Assembly (NCBI GenBank): GCA_944327195.1
Contig: CALVGV010000009.1
Span: 1-57,619, forward strand
DNA length: 57,619 nucleotides
Source: an uncultured Limosilactobacillus sp.
Lineage (GTDB): Bacteria > Bacillota > Bacilli > Lactobacillales > Lactobacillaceae
Direction of reading: 5' to 3'
Part shown: one piece after another, positions 37,179-45,881 of the stretch
Layout of the letters: every line of letters begins with the position of its first letter
Numbering within the stretch: position 1 is the stretch's first letter
Made by a program: the position numbers and the translations under genes
The notes under the pieces: generated by a model
Seen by the model: the letters and a program-made list of their open reading frames with translations, nothing else
Told to the model about the DNA's origin: nothing
The model's database searches: none

Positions 37179-37421
37179 AATTTTGTGATGAACAGTGAAA
37201 ACAGTGATTTTTCGGTTTTTGCGGAAAAATTGCGGAAAAATGACCACAAACTGATCACAGGCGGCCGGGCTATTATCTGGCACCAGATCAGCACCTTTGA
37301 TTTAGATTTAACGGTTAGCAACAATTTTTTGCGGAAACTGATGACAAAGTGATGACAGGGAGCCAACCCAATGGAGGGAAGCGCCTGGTTGCCTACTAAG
37401 TGCCATCCCTCCCACATACCA
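37179..37421. other. gene-free DNA after tmRNA with short repeated motifs
   Basis: No gene is supported. TTTTTGCGGAAA occurs at about 37217 and 37326, and GATGACAAAGTGATGACA resembles the earlier TGACCACAAACTGATCACA. A plus-strand frame (FAEKLRKNDHKLIT ... FLRKLMTK) runs through it. The tmRNA 3' end is a well-known integration site, so this could be scar DNA of past integration; no integrase or clear att duplication is visible. Confidence 0.3.
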
Positions 37422-37456
37422 AAAAAAGACGGCCACGCTTTGGTGGTCGTCTTTTT
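37422..37456 (-). terminator. terminator of the TcaA-like gene
   Basis: AAAAGACGGCCAC / GTGGTCGTCTTTT stem with T-runs on both strands, 12 bp after the stop. Confidence 0.85.
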
Positions 37457-37467
37457 GCATCCTTCAA

Positions 37468-39036
37468 CTAATCCTCGTCGTAGGTCCGTTCCCAATCCGG
37501 TTCGGTGCCGGTCTTGCCGATCGACTTGATCTTGTAACTGCCGCCGGACTTGACGATTTCCCCACCGTTGTAGGTGAACTGTTGGACCTTCTTCTCGGTG
37601 TCAGTCATGAAGGTGAACTTAACCGAGTAGGACACCTGGGCCTTCTTCTTGCCCAGCGGGGTGATGCTCTTGACCTTGGTGACCTCGACGTCGTACAGGC
37701 TGTCCTCCAGCGGTTCGTAGAAGGAAATCAGCTCGTTGTAGGAGTCGTTGTTTTCGTCGCCCACGAAGTCATCCTCGGCGATCGAACTGTTCGAACCGTT
37801 TTCCAGCTCGGTGTAGGCGTCGTTGAGCAGGGACTTGGCCTCGCTCTTGCTTACCAGGCCCTTGTAGCTCGGCGTGATCGTCGTCGTGCCGCCGTCGATC
37901 ATTGCCTCAACCGAGACCGTCTCCGACTTCATCGTCTTGCCGTCAACCGTCGTCTTCAGGTAGAGCGGCAGGCCGTTCTTCATCGGGTAGTCGCTGAAGT
38001 GCTTTACGCCCTTGCTGTTGAGGGTGCCGACCTTCTTGCCGTTGAGGTAGACGCTGCTCCCCTTGATTCCCTTGACGGTGAAGGTGGCCGTCTTGAGGTC
38101 GAGGTCCACGCTGGTCGTGTTGCCCGGGGCCAGGGTGACCTGCTTTTGGGCGCTCAGCTGACGGCCGCTAACCTTCCCGCTAGCCTTGAAGGTGTAGGTC
38201 CCCGGGAAGAGGCCGGTCAGCTTGACGCTCTGCTTGCTTGCGGTCGTGGTGGCCACCTTCTTGCTCCCGCGGTAGATGGCGGTGTTGGCGTGGTTAGTCG
38301 ACAGGGTCGCACTAGCGCCGGCGGCCTGGACCTTGTAGGCCGGGAAGACCAGCAGCCGGTGACCGGACTTGACCCACTTGAGGCCCTCGTAGCTCTGCCC
38401 CTGGGCGAAGCTCTTCTGCAGGTCGGTCGTGTAACTGGAATCGCCGCTCAGCACCTTTTCGAAGGCCCTGGCCTCGCTCTTGGACACCTTATCCTTGCTG
38501 CCTTCCAGAACCAGGTAGGCGGAAATGTCCTTATTATTGTTAACCCGGCTGACGAAGCGGTTCAGCTGGTTGCTGCTCGAGTAGTACCAGCTACCAAAGG
38601 CAATCAGGACCACCAGCACGATCGCCGCGATCACGCCGACCCGCTTGCCCTTGTTGACCGGGTGCTTGGCCGCCTGGCGGCTCAGGGCCGGTTGTTGGTT
38701 ACTTGCTTTTGTTGGCTTTTGCCGCGGGCTAGCTGCCGGCTTCTTTGCGCTCGAGGCTTGCGGGTTGGCGGACTTGTTCCCCGCCTGGCTGGCGCTGGCT
38801 TGGGTCCGGGCCGCCGCCGTGGCGCTGGCACTGGCCGCGGAACGCGTGGCAGCCGGGCGGGCCGGCTTGGCCACGTTGCTTGCCGGTTGTTCCGGCCGGC
38901 GGATCACCCGCGGGATCGGGTCTTCTTTTGGTTGAACCGGCTTTACCGGGGGCAGCTTGTGCCCGCAGTTGGCACAAAAGGCCGCGTCCGGCTTAACCGG
39001 GTGCCCACAGTTGGGGCAAAAACGTTTTTCACTCAT
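37468..39036 (-). CDS. TcaA-like zinc-ribbon membrane protein, paralogue 1
   Basis: A 522-residue protein with an N-terminal zinc ribbon (Cys7/10, 21/24), an Ala/Pro/Lys-rich linker, one membrane helix at ~132-150 and a large extracellular part. The outer part has repeated Ig-like domains (FPGTYTFKASG, IKGSSVYLNGKKVGTL) and a C-terminal NTF2-like domain (SYNELISFYEPLEDSLYDVEV ... GGEIVKSGGSYKIKSIGKTG). This matches Staphylococcus TcaA/YvbJ-type architecture, linked to cell-wall antibiotic response. A paralogue lies at 41152-42969. ATG follows GGAGG. First gene is probably its own unit. Confidence 0.85.
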   Translation of the reverse strand: MSEKRFCPNCGHPVKPDAAFCANCGHKLPPVKPVQPKEDPIPRVIRRPEQPASNVAKPARPAATRSAASASATAAARTQASASQAGNKSANPQASSAKKPAASPRQKPTKASNQQPALSRQAAKHPVNKGKRVGVIAAIVLVVLIAFGSWYYSSSNQLNRFVSRVNNNKDISAYLVLEGSKDKVSKSEARAFEKVLSGDSSYTTDLQKSFAQGQSYEGLKWVKSGHRLLVFPAYKVQAAGASATLSTNHANTAIYRGSKKVATTTASKQSVKLTGLFPGTYTFKASGKVSGRQLSAQKQVTLAPGNTTSVDLDLKTATFTVKGIKGSSVYLNGKKVGTLNSKGVKHFSDYPMKNGLPLYLKTTVDGKTMKSETVSVEAMIDGGTTTITPSYKGLVSKSEAKSLLNDAYTELENGSNSSIAEDDFVGDENNDSYNELISFYEPLEDSLYDVEVTKVKSITPLGKKKAQVSYSVKFTFMTDTEKKVQQFTYNGGEIVKSGGSYKIKSIGKTGTEPDWERTYDED

Positions 39037-39057
39037 TGTAGTACTCCTCCAAAATCA

Positions 39058-40179
39058 TCACTTCAACAGGCCGAGCTTGCGCTTGAGCTTCAGGATCCGC
39101 AAGACGCTCTGGTTGATCTGGCTTTCCTTGATCTCCCCCTGCTTGACGGCGGCAACCACCTGGTCGATCCCGGTGGCATAGTCGCTGGCAATCAACATGT
39201 CGTTACCGGCCTTGACCGCCAGCACGTCAACCGGCTGCTTGCTCTGCTGGGCGAACTTGGTGATCGCCCCCATCGACAGGTCGTCGGTCACGATCACGCC
39301 CCTGAAGTGCAGGTCGCGCCGCAGGAGGCGGTGAACCTTGGGCGAGAGCGAGGCCGGCAGGTTGGGATCGACGGCGGTCATCACCACGTGGGCCACCAGG
39401 ACGCTATCGGCCCCGGCCTTGATCCCGGCCTTGAAGGGCAGCCATTCCTGCTGCTGGTAGGTGGCCAGCGACTGGTTGCTGGTCCCGGTCCCGGTGTGGG
39501 TGTCGGGCGCCGAGCCGTAGCCCGGGAAGTGCTTCAGGCTGGCGGCCACCCGCTGGCCCTGGATCGCCTTGACCTCCTTGGCCACCAGCGGGGCCGCCTG
39601 CTTGGCCGGCAGGCCGAGGGTGCGGTCGTAGATGAAGCTCTGCTGGTCACTGGTGACGTCGGCCACCGGGGCCAGGTTCCAGTTGATCCCCAGCTGGCGC
39701 AGCTGCTTGGCGGTGGCGCCGGTCTGCTTGACCAGCTGCTTTTCCCCGCCGGCCTTCAACAGGTCCTGGGGCGACGGGTGACTGCTGCCACCGATCGCCG
39801 GGTTGGCGTCGAGGCGGGAGACACTGCCCCCCTCCTGGTCGGTGGCGATCAGAAGCGGCAGCTTGCTGGCGGCCTGCTCGGCCTTCAGCTTGGCCACGAA
39901 GCCATCCTTGCTTTCGCCCGCAAAATCACTGCCGAAGAGCAACCAGCCCCCCAGCTGGTATTCCTGTTCGGCCTTGATCGCCGTCTGCTGATCGACCGCC
40001 GGGGCCAAATACATCTGGCCGATCTTCTGGCGAAGGGTCATCTTCTTGACCCGCTGCGCCAGCTGGTGGTTGGTCACCTTGGCCTGGCTAGTGGGCGCCC
40101 CAACCAGGATGGCGGTCGCCATCGCGGCCAGGGCCAACAGCAACCAGGCCAGCCAGCGGCGCTTGCTCATCGTCTTCAT
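39058..40179 (-). CDS. secreted glycoside hydrolase family 3, NagZ-type beta-N-acetylhexosaminidase
   Basis: A 373-residue enzyme with a signal peptide (MSKRRWLAWLLLALAAMATA ... APTSQAKV). The GH3 core shows ATDQEGGSVSRL, KHFPGYGSAPDTHTG and VTDDLSMGAI, the last with the nucleophile Asp. Proteobacterial NagZ has KHFPGHGD-x-DSH; here it is YGSAPDTH, a variant seen in other Firmicutes. It likely trims GlcNAc from muropeptides or glycans outside the membrane. It begins 12 bp after the upstream zinc-ribbon gene, so the two are co-transcribed. Start at 40179 has a weak ribosome site; an ATG three codons later is possible. Confidence 0.85.
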   Translation of the reverse strand: MKTMSKRRWLAWLLLALAAMATAILVGAPTSQAKVTNHQLAQRVKKMTLRQKIGQMYLAPAVDQQTAIKAEQEYQLGGWLLFGSDFAGESKDGFVAKLKAEQAASKLPLLIATDQEGGSVSRLDANPAIGGSSHPSPQDLLKAGGEKQLVKQTGATAKQLRQLGINWNLAPVADVTSDQQSFIYDRTLGLPAKQAAPLVAKEVKAIQGQRVAASLKHFPGYGSAPDTHTGTGTSNQSLATYQQQEWLPFKAGIKAGADSVLVAHVVMTAVDPNLPASLSPKVHRLLRRDLHFRGVIVTDDLSMGAITKFAQQSKQPVDVLAVKAGNDMLIASDYATGIDQVVAAVKQGEIKESQINQSVLRILKLKRKLGLLK

Positions 40180-40191
40180 CGCCGGGGCGTC

Positions 40192-41001
40192 CTACCAGAG
40201 ACTCTCGAAGTCTTGCTTGATCTGGGTAAAGATTTCGGTCCCGCCGAGGCGCATTACCAGGAAGCTGACCAGGGCAATCGCCAGCCCCATCAAGAGGGCG
40301 GCGTAGAGCGGGTCAAGCTTGGCATTGTCGTGCATTACCGACCGGTAGAGAGCCGCACTCAGGCTGGTCAGGTCAACGACCAGGATGACGATCGCAATCA
40401 CGGCAAAGGACTTCCACTCCAGCATCAGGCCGAGGAGCAAGAGCGCCAGGTTGAGCACCAAAACCAGGTTGGTGTTGTGGGCAATCTCGTTGCTGTAGGC
40501 AAGGAAGTCGGTTGACTGCTTATTGGCGGTGATGGTGTGCAGGAAGGCCCCCACTCCCAGGATCACGCCGGTCCCCACCAGGGCAAAGAGCCAGCCCTGG
40601 ATGAAGTAGTTGTTAAGCTTGCCGGTGATCTCGTTAATGACGCTGCTGCTGATCCATTCCGACAGGCCGGAACTGGTGGCGTAGGAGCTGATCGTCCGCT
40701 TGAAGTTGAAGAGGAGCGCCAGGATGAAGAAGAGGCTCTCGGCGGCCAGGTTAATCAGGCCGCTCCCCTTGAAGGTTGGCTGCACCACCGCCGCCGGCTT
40801 CTTCAGCGAGCCGACGAACCAGCGCCAGTAGAGCTGGGCGGCGTTTGGCCCGGCCGGCGCCGCCTGGGCCGGGGTTGCCGGCTGGGTCTGGACCGTCGCC
40901 TGGGCTTGCGGGGCGTCATCGGTCAGGGCCGTCCCGCAGGTGGTGCAGAACTTGGTGCCGGCGGGCATCTCGGCACCGCAATTTGAACACTTAATCATCA
41001 T
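40192..41001 (-). CDS. zinc-ribbon multi-pass membrane protein
   Basis: A 269-residue protein with an N-terminal ribbon (CSNCGAEMPAGTKFCTTCG), a short Gln/Ala/Pro linker and about six hydrophobic helices from residue ~80 on. Residues ~60-80 (LYWRWFVGSLKKP) precede the first helix. GGAGG lies before two adjacent ATGs (41001, 40998). Downstream is the GH3 gene, 12 bp away. Function unknown; the ribbon is of the same CxxC-N10-CxxC type as four other proteins in this window. Confidence 0.78.
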   Translation of the reverse strand: MMIKCSNCGAEMPAGTKFCTTCGTALTDDAPQAQATVQTQPATPAQAAPAGPNAAQLYWRWFVGSLKKPAAVVQPTFKGSGLINLAAESLFFILALLFNFKRTISSYATSSGLSEWISSSVINEITGKLNNYFIQGWLFALVGTGVILGVGAFLHTITANKQSTDFLAYSNEIAHNTNLVLVLNLALLLLGLMLEWKSFAVIAIVILVVDLTSLSAALYRSVMHDNAKLDPLYAALLMGLAIALVSFLVMRLGGTEIFTQIKQDFESLW

Positions 41002-41102
41002 TTTTTCCTCCCAAAATGTTTGATTACCGTTCTAATTATAAAGAATTGGTTAAGAATTTCAATCCTTTGTGGGGCTGAAAACAGTTTCAATTCTGGGCAA
41101 GC

Positions 41103-41140
41103 AAAAAAGCGGGAAGCCCCCTTTAGATGGGCATTCCCGC
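41103..41140 (-). terminator. terminator of TcaA-like paralogue 2
   Basis: GCGGGAATGCCC / GGGGGCTTCCCGC stem followed by TTTTTT on the minus strand, just after the stop at 41152. Confidence 0.8.
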
Positions 41141-41151
41141 CTTGCTTACAA

Positions 41152-42969
41152 TTAGTCTTCGTCGTAGGTCTTCTGCCAGTCCGGGCTGGTCCCGGTCTTG
41201 CCGATCGACTTGATCTTGTAGGTGCTCCCGGACTTGACGATTTCGCCCCCCTGGTAGGTGAACTGCTGAACCCGCTTGTTGTCGGAGTTCTGGAAGGTGT
41301 AGCGCACCGCGTAGGTTACCTGGAAGCTGCCGGTACTCGACTTGGTGATCTGCTTGACCTTGACCACCTTGACGCTGAGGAGCTTGCTTTCCAGCGGCTC
41401 GTAAAATTCGATCAACTCATTATAGGAAGAGTTGCTGGAGCCGCTGACGAACTCGCTGGCAACCGTGCTGTTGGCCCCGGCCGTCAGCCCGGTGAAGGCG
41501 GTGTTCAAGAGGGTCTTGGCGGTGGCCGCCTTCAGGCTCGTGCTGCTGGTCTTCTTTTGCTTGGTCAGGTTAAGCTTAACCTGGGCGATCGCGCCGGCGG
41601 TCAGGCGAACCGTCTTCTTCACCGTCCGTTGCTTGCCCTTGACCGTGCCGCTGGCCTTGAAGGTGTAGGTCCCCGGGTAGAGGAAGCGGAGGGCCTGCTT
41701 GTTCTTGGCGCTGGTGGTGGTCAGCTTCTCATCTCCCTGGTAGAGGGCCACCTTGGCGCGGTTGGAGCTGAGGGTGACGGCGGCCGCGGCTGCTTCCACC
41801 TTGTAGGCCGGGAAGATCAGCCAGTGGTGGCCGTCCTTTACCCAGCGCAACCCCTCGTAGCTCTTGCCCCGCTTGAAGGCCGCCTGCAGCTTGGTCAGGG
41901 TTGATTGCTTGCTGGTGACCGCCTTTTCAAAGGCCGCCGCCTCAGTCTTGCTGACCGCCTTGGTGCTGGAGGAGAGCTTCAAGGAGGCGCTGACGTCCTC
42001 CTGCTTATCTAGCCGGGTCACCAGCCGGTTCAGCTGGCTGCTGGAAGAGTAGTACCAGCTCCCCCACAACAGGAAGGCCAGGACGACCAGCCCCAGCGCC
42101 AGCAGGGGCTTGCGGAGCCGACGGGGAAGCCAGCGGTGCGGGGCCGGCTTGCTACTTGCCTCCTCCTGCTTGGCGCTTGCCGGCTTACTTTTCGGCTTAG
42201 GCGCGGGTTTGGCCGGGGTGACCGGTGCCTTGGGGGCCGCCTTCTTCCGCTGTTCGGTCGTCCCCGGCTTGACCGGCATCTTGGCCGTGCCCTGCTTGTC
42301 AGTCGCCCCCGACTTGACCGGCGACTTTTCCCAAAGCCGCTTCTTCGCCGCCGCTTTCACCGGCGCCGGGTGCGGGCTCGCCTTGGTCGCGGTGCTAGTT
42401 GGGGCCGCTTGCTGAGAAGCCAGGGGCTGGGCGCTGGCCGTGGCCGCCCGGGGCTTTGCGGCAGACTTTTGCGGCGCCGCGCTGCTGCTGGCCGGGGACT
42501 CCTTCTTTGCCGGTCGCTTCGGCACCAACGCCGCCACCGCCTGCGTGAGGTCGCGGACGCGGTGCTGGTGGTGACGGGACTGGCGACGGGTCCGCCGGCT
42601 CAGCTCGCCGGTCGCCTGACTGGCCGCTACCGCGCTCTTTGCCCCCGTGTCCGGGGCGGCGCTAGCGCTGGATAAGGCCGCCGACCGGGACTGTGCTGCC
42701 GGGCGGGCCGGTTCTTCCCTTTTTCGCTCCGGAGCCGGCTGGTGGCTGGCCGCCGCCTGGCCGGCACGGGAAGCCCGCTCCGCCGGGGTGCCGGCTTCAC
42801 TTCTTGGCGCGGCGGACGTACTCGTCGCGCTACTTGGTTCTCCTTGCGCCGCCGCTTGTTCCTTCAGCGCCGCCATGAAGGGGCGCAGGTTCTCCCCGCA
42901 GGCCAGGCAGCGGGTCGCCCCCGGCTTAATCGGTTGCTTACAGGTCGGGCAGCGTAATTGTTCGGTCAT
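41152..42969 (-). CDS. TcaA-like zinc-ribbon membrane protein, paralogue 2
   Basis: A 605-residue protein with ribbon Cys7/10 and 21/24, a very long Ala/Lys/Ser/Pro-rich linker (~35-285), one membrane helix at ~288-307 (LALGLVVLAFLLWGSWYYSS) and an extracellular part much like 37468-39036: SYEGLRWVKDGHHWLIFPAY, YPGTYTFKASG, SYNELIEFYEPLESKLL and the shared C-terminus GEIVKSGSTYKIKSIGKTGT. It lacks the second Ig-like domain of paralogue 1. Terminators on both sides make it a single-gene unit. Role in envelope stress is inferred from the TcaA resemblance. Confidence 0.85.
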   Translation of the reverse strand: MTEQLRCPTCKQPIKPGATRCLACGENLRPFMAALKEQAAAQGEPSSATSTSAAPRSEAGTPAERASRAGQAAASHQPAPERKREEPARPAAQSRSAALSSASAAPDTGAKSAVAASQATGELSRRTRRQSRHHQHRVRDLTQAVAALVPKRPAKKESPASSSAAPQKSAAKPRAATASAQPLASQQAAPTSTATKASPHPAPVKAAAKKRLWEKSPVKSGATDKQGTAKMPVKPGTTEQRKKAAPKAPVTPAKPAPKPKSKPASAKQEEASSKPAPHRWLPRRLRKPLLALGLVVLAFLLWGSWYYSSSSQLNRLVTRLDKQEDVSASLKLSSSTKAVSKTEAAAFEKAVTSKQSTLTKLQAAFKRGKSYEGLRWVKDGHHWLIFPAYKVEAAAAAVTLSSNRAKVALYQGDEKLTTTSAKNKQALRFLYPGTYTFKASGTVKGKQRTVKKTVRLTAGAIAQVKLNLTKQKKTSSTSLKAATAKTLLNTAFTGLTAGANSTVASEFVSGSSNSSYNELIEFYEPLESKLLSVKVVKVKQITKSSTGSFQVTYAVRYTFQNSDNKRVQQFTYQGGEIVKSGSTYKIKSIGKTGTSPDWQKTYDED

Positions 42970-42997
42970 GGTTCCTCCTTGTTTTCGGTTTCACAAC

Positions 42998-43036
42998 AAA
43001 AAATGGGGCGGGAGACGCATTCCCCCAACCCCATTC
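42998..43036 (-). terminator. rex terminator
   Basis: AATGGGG / CCCCATT stem with inner GGGGGA/TCTCCC pairing, then TTTTTT on the minus strand, 33 bp after the rex stop. Confidence 0.8.
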
Positions 43037-43068
43037 TTTTTCACTTCTCTCTACCAACGGGGAGCTCC

Positions 43069-43713
43069 CTACTCCTCTTCGCGGGCCTTGTTACTTTCAA
43101 TGAAGTAAATCAGGGTCTGCAGCTCGTTGGTCAGGTCAATGTTTTGCACTTGAACGTTCTTTGGCACCGACAGGCGGACCGGGGTGAAGTTCAAAATCCC
43201 GTGCACCCCGGCGGCCACCAGTTGGTCGGTGACTTCCTGTGACTTCTCTCCCGGCACGGTCAGGATGGCAGCGTCGATTTGCTGCTCCTTGATCTGCTTT
43301 TCCAACTCGGCGGCCGGGTAAACCGGGATCCCACTCTTGATCGTGTTGGCCAGTTCCGGCTTTGGATCGAAGGCGGCGCTGATCCGCAGGTTGGTCGACT
43401 GGTGGAAGTTGTAGTTCATCAGGGCACTCCCCAGACTCCCCACCCCAACCAGGGCGACGCTGGTGAGCTTATCCTGGTTCAGGATGCCGCGGAAGAACTT
43501 CAGCAGGCTTTCCACGTCGTAGCCGTAGCCACGCTTCCCGAGCTCACCAAAGTAGGAGAAGTCACGCCGGATCGTTGCCGAATCAACTTGAACGGCCTCC
43601 GAGAGTTCGGTTGATGATACCCGGTGCTTGTTTGCGTTCAGCAAGACGTTCAGGTACCGGTAGTACACCGGCAATCGCTTGGCCGTTGCCCGCGGAATTT
43701 TCCGAGATGGCAT
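43069..43713 (-). CDS. rex: redox-sensing transcriptional repressor Rex
   Basis: A 214-residue repressor that senses NADH/NAD+. The N-terminal winged helix ([32 protein letters not shown]) is followed by the Rossmann domain ([16 protein letters not shown]) and a C-terminal swap helix. Length is normal. It controls fermentation and redox genes in lactobacilli. A Rex-like site sits just upstream. The ABC-F gene is divergent. Confidence 0.95.
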   Translation of the reverse strand: MPSRKIPRATAKRLPVYYRYLNVLLNANKHRVSSTELSEAVQVDSATIRRDFSYFGELGKRGYGYDVESLLKFFRGILNQDKLTSVALVGVGSLGSALMNYNFHQSTNLRISAAFDPKPELANTIKSGIPVYPAAELEKQIKEQQIDAAILTVPGEKSQEVTDQLVAAGVHGILNFTPVRLSVPKNVQVQNIDLTNELQTLIYFIESNKAREEE

Positions 43714-43737
43714 TGTTCTTTCTCCTCCTCATATGCT

Positions 43738-43756
43738 TTGTGAAATTAGCTTACAA
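43738..43756 (-). promoter_or_regulatory. candidate Rex operator upstream of rex
   Basis: TTGTGAA-ATTAG-CTTACAA resembles the Rex box TTGTGAA-N4-TTCACAA but with a 5-base spacer and two mismatches. A second half-site TTGTGAA is at 43782-43788. Autoregulation is common for Rex. Confidence 0.4.
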
Positions 43757-43883
43757 CTTATTCTAGCAATTCCCGGCCCCTTTGTGAACCAAATTGCAAG
43801 AAAAGTTACTTTTTTGCCCACCAAAAAGCATGGTAGAATTTTCTTTAACAGCAATTTCCAGTTAGAAAGATAGGTTTCAAAGA

Positions 43884-45800
43884 ATGCTACTATTGCAAAC
43901 CAACGACGTCCTCCGCCGCTTCGGGGCCGACGTTTTATTTCACAATATCAACCTCCAGGTGACCGACCACGCCCGGATCGCCCTGGTGGGCCGCAACGGG
44001 GCCGGCAAGACGACCCTCCTCAAGATGCTGGCCAAGCAAACCACCCCCGACGAGGGGACGATCTCCTTCGCCAAGAACGTGACGATCGGCTACCTGGCCC
44101 AGGACCAGGGGCTCGACAGCCAAAACACGATCTGGGCCGAGCTCGACAGCGTCTTTGCCCCCCTCCACCAAATGGAGGAGCGGATCCACGAGCTGGAAAA
44201 CCAACTGGCCGAAACGCCGACCGACGAGCACCTGCTGGCCGACTACGACCGCCTACAGGCCAGCTTCAAGAAGCAGGACGGCTACGCGATCGAATCCAAG
44301 ATGCGCGGGGTGCTAACCGGTTTCGGCTTCGACGAGGACAAGTACGACCTGCCGGTTAACTCCCTCTCCGGGGGGCAAAAGACCAAGCTGGCCCTGGCCA
44401 AGATCCTCCTCCAGGCGCCCAACCTGCTGATCTTAGACGAACCGACCAACCACCTCGACATGGGGGTGCTCACCTGGTTGGAAGACTACCTCAAGGGCTA
44501 CTCCGGGGCGCTTCTGATCGTTTCCCACGACCGCTACTTCCTCGACAAGGTAGTCAGCGAGGTGTACGACCTCGACAACCGGACCCTGACCCACTACAGC
44601 GGTAACTACACCGCCTTCATGACCCACAAGGCCGAGCGGCTCAAGGCGGAGATGAAGCACTACGAGCAACAACAAAAGCAAATCGCCGCCCTCGAGGACT
44701 TCGTCAACAAGAACATCGTCCGCGCCTCGACCACCAAGCGGGCCCAGGCGCGGCGCAAGCAGCTGGAGAAGATGGACCGGATCGAGCGGCCGATGACCGA
44801 CGACCGCTCGATCCACTTCAGCTTCGAGTACGGCGAGCCGAGCGGCAGCGAGGTGCTCGAGGTCGACCAGCTCAAGATCGGCTACCACGAGCAGGCGATC
44901 GCCGGCCCCTTCTCCTTTAAGGAAAGCAAGGGCCAGCGGCTGGGGATCATCGGCCCCAACGGGATTGGCAAGTCGACTTTGCTGAAGACGATCTTAAACA
45001 AGCTGCCGGCCCTGGGCGGGAAGGTGCGCTTCGGCGCCAACCTCCAGATCGGCTACTACGACCAGGAGCAGCAACAGCTCCACCCCGAAAAAACGGTCCT
45101 CAACGAGGTCTGGGACGACCACCCCGAGGTGCCGGAAACCGAGATCCGCTCCCTTCTGGGCAGCTTCCTCTTCGTTGGCGACGACGTCTTCAAGAAGGTG
45201 GCCGACCTCTCCGGGGGACAAAAGGCACGGCTGGAGTTGACCAAGCTTTCCTTTAAGCCGATCAACTTCCTCCTCCTCGACGAACCGACCAACCACCTCG
45301 ACATCGATAGCCGCCAGGTGCTGGAAACGGCGATCAACGAGTTCCCGGGGACGGTCCTCTTCATTTCCCACGACCGTTACTTCATCAACCAGGTGGCCAC
45401 CGGCATCCTGGCGGTCACCAAGAATTCGGTGACCGAGTACGAGGGGAACTACGACGACTACCTGGCCGCCCTGGCCAAGCAGGCCCCGGCCGCAAGCGAG
45501 GCGGATAACCAGCCGACCAAGCAGGTGAGCCAAAAGCAGCAGTCCTACCAGCAGAGCAAGGAGACCCAGCGGGCCCGCCGCAAGCTCCAGCGCAAGGTTG
45601 ACCAGCTGGAAGAGCAGATGAACCAGCTGAGCGCCAAGGTCGAGGAAATCGAGGCCGAAATGAGCAAGCCGGAAATCGCCACCGATATCGCCAAGCTCAG
45701 CGACCTGCAAAAGGAACTCGACGCCACCAACGGCGACCTGGCCGCGGTGGAGGACGAGTGGACGCTAGCGGCCGAAGAACTCGAGGAGTTCGACGGCTAG
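43884..45800 (+). CDS. ABC-F family ATP-binding protein
   Basis: A 638-residue soluble protein with two ABC domains and no membrane part. Walker A loops are GRNGAGKTTLLK (~36) and GPNGIGKSTLLK (~355); signatures LSGGQKTKLAL and LSGGQKARLEL; Walker B LLILDEPTNHLD and FLLLDEPTNHLD. The inter-domain linker is charged (HKAERLKAEMKHYEQQQKQI), and the C-terminus is a coiled coil (KLQRKVDQLEEQMNQL). It belongs to the translational-factor ABC-F group (YdiF/EttA-like). Antibiotic resistance cannot be inferred. TAGAAT at 43834 is a possible -10. Confidence 0.92.
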   Translation: MLLLQTNDVLRRFGADVLFHNINLQVTDHARIALVGRNGAGKTTLLKMLAKQTTPDEGTISFAKNVTIGYLAQDQGLDSQNTIWAELDSVFAPLHQMEERIHELENQLAETPTDEHLLADYDRLQASFKKQDGYAIESKMRGVLTGFGFDEDKYDLPVNSLSGGQKTKLALAKILLQAPNLLILDEPTNHLDMGVLTWLEDYLKGYSGALLIVSHDRYFLDKVVSEVYDLDNRTLTHYSGNYTAFMTHKAERLKAEMKHYEQQQKQIAALEDFVNKNIVRASTTKRAQARRKQLEKMDRIERPMTDDRSIHFSFEYGEPSGSEVLEVDQLKIGYHEQAIAGPFSFKESKGQRLGIIGPNGIGKSTLLKTILNKLPALGGKVRFGANLQIGYYDQEQQQLHPEKTVLNEVWDDHPEVPETEIRSLLGSFLFVGDDVFKKVADLSGGQKARLELTKLSFKPINFLLLDEPTNHLDIDSRQVLETAINEFPGTVLFISHDRYFINQVATGILAVTKNSVTEYEGNYDDYLAALAKQAPAASEADNQPTKQVSQKQQSYQQSKETQRARRKLQRKVDQLEEQMNQLSAKVEEIEAEMSKPEIATDIAKLSDLQKELDATNGDLAAVEDEWTLAAEELEEFDG

Positions 45801-45828
45801 CCCCATCAGTATTGAATCAACTAATCTT

Positions 45829-45868
45829 GGCCGGTTGCCCCTTGGATTGCAAGGGCGACCGGCCTTTT
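45829..45868 (+). terminator. terminator between the ABC-F and phosphodiesterase genes
   Basis: GGCCGGTTGCCCCTT / AAGGGCGACCGGCC followed by TTTT. The ribosome site AAGGAG of the next gene begins right after it. Confidence 0.85.
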
Positions 45869-45881
45869 CAAGGAGTTCATC

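Noticed and set aside
37582-40515. 977-codon open frame on the plus strand across the TcaA-like and GH3 genes
   Set aside because: It is the antisense of three well-supported genes with clear domains; it has no ribosome site and a composition typical of GC-rich antisense frames.
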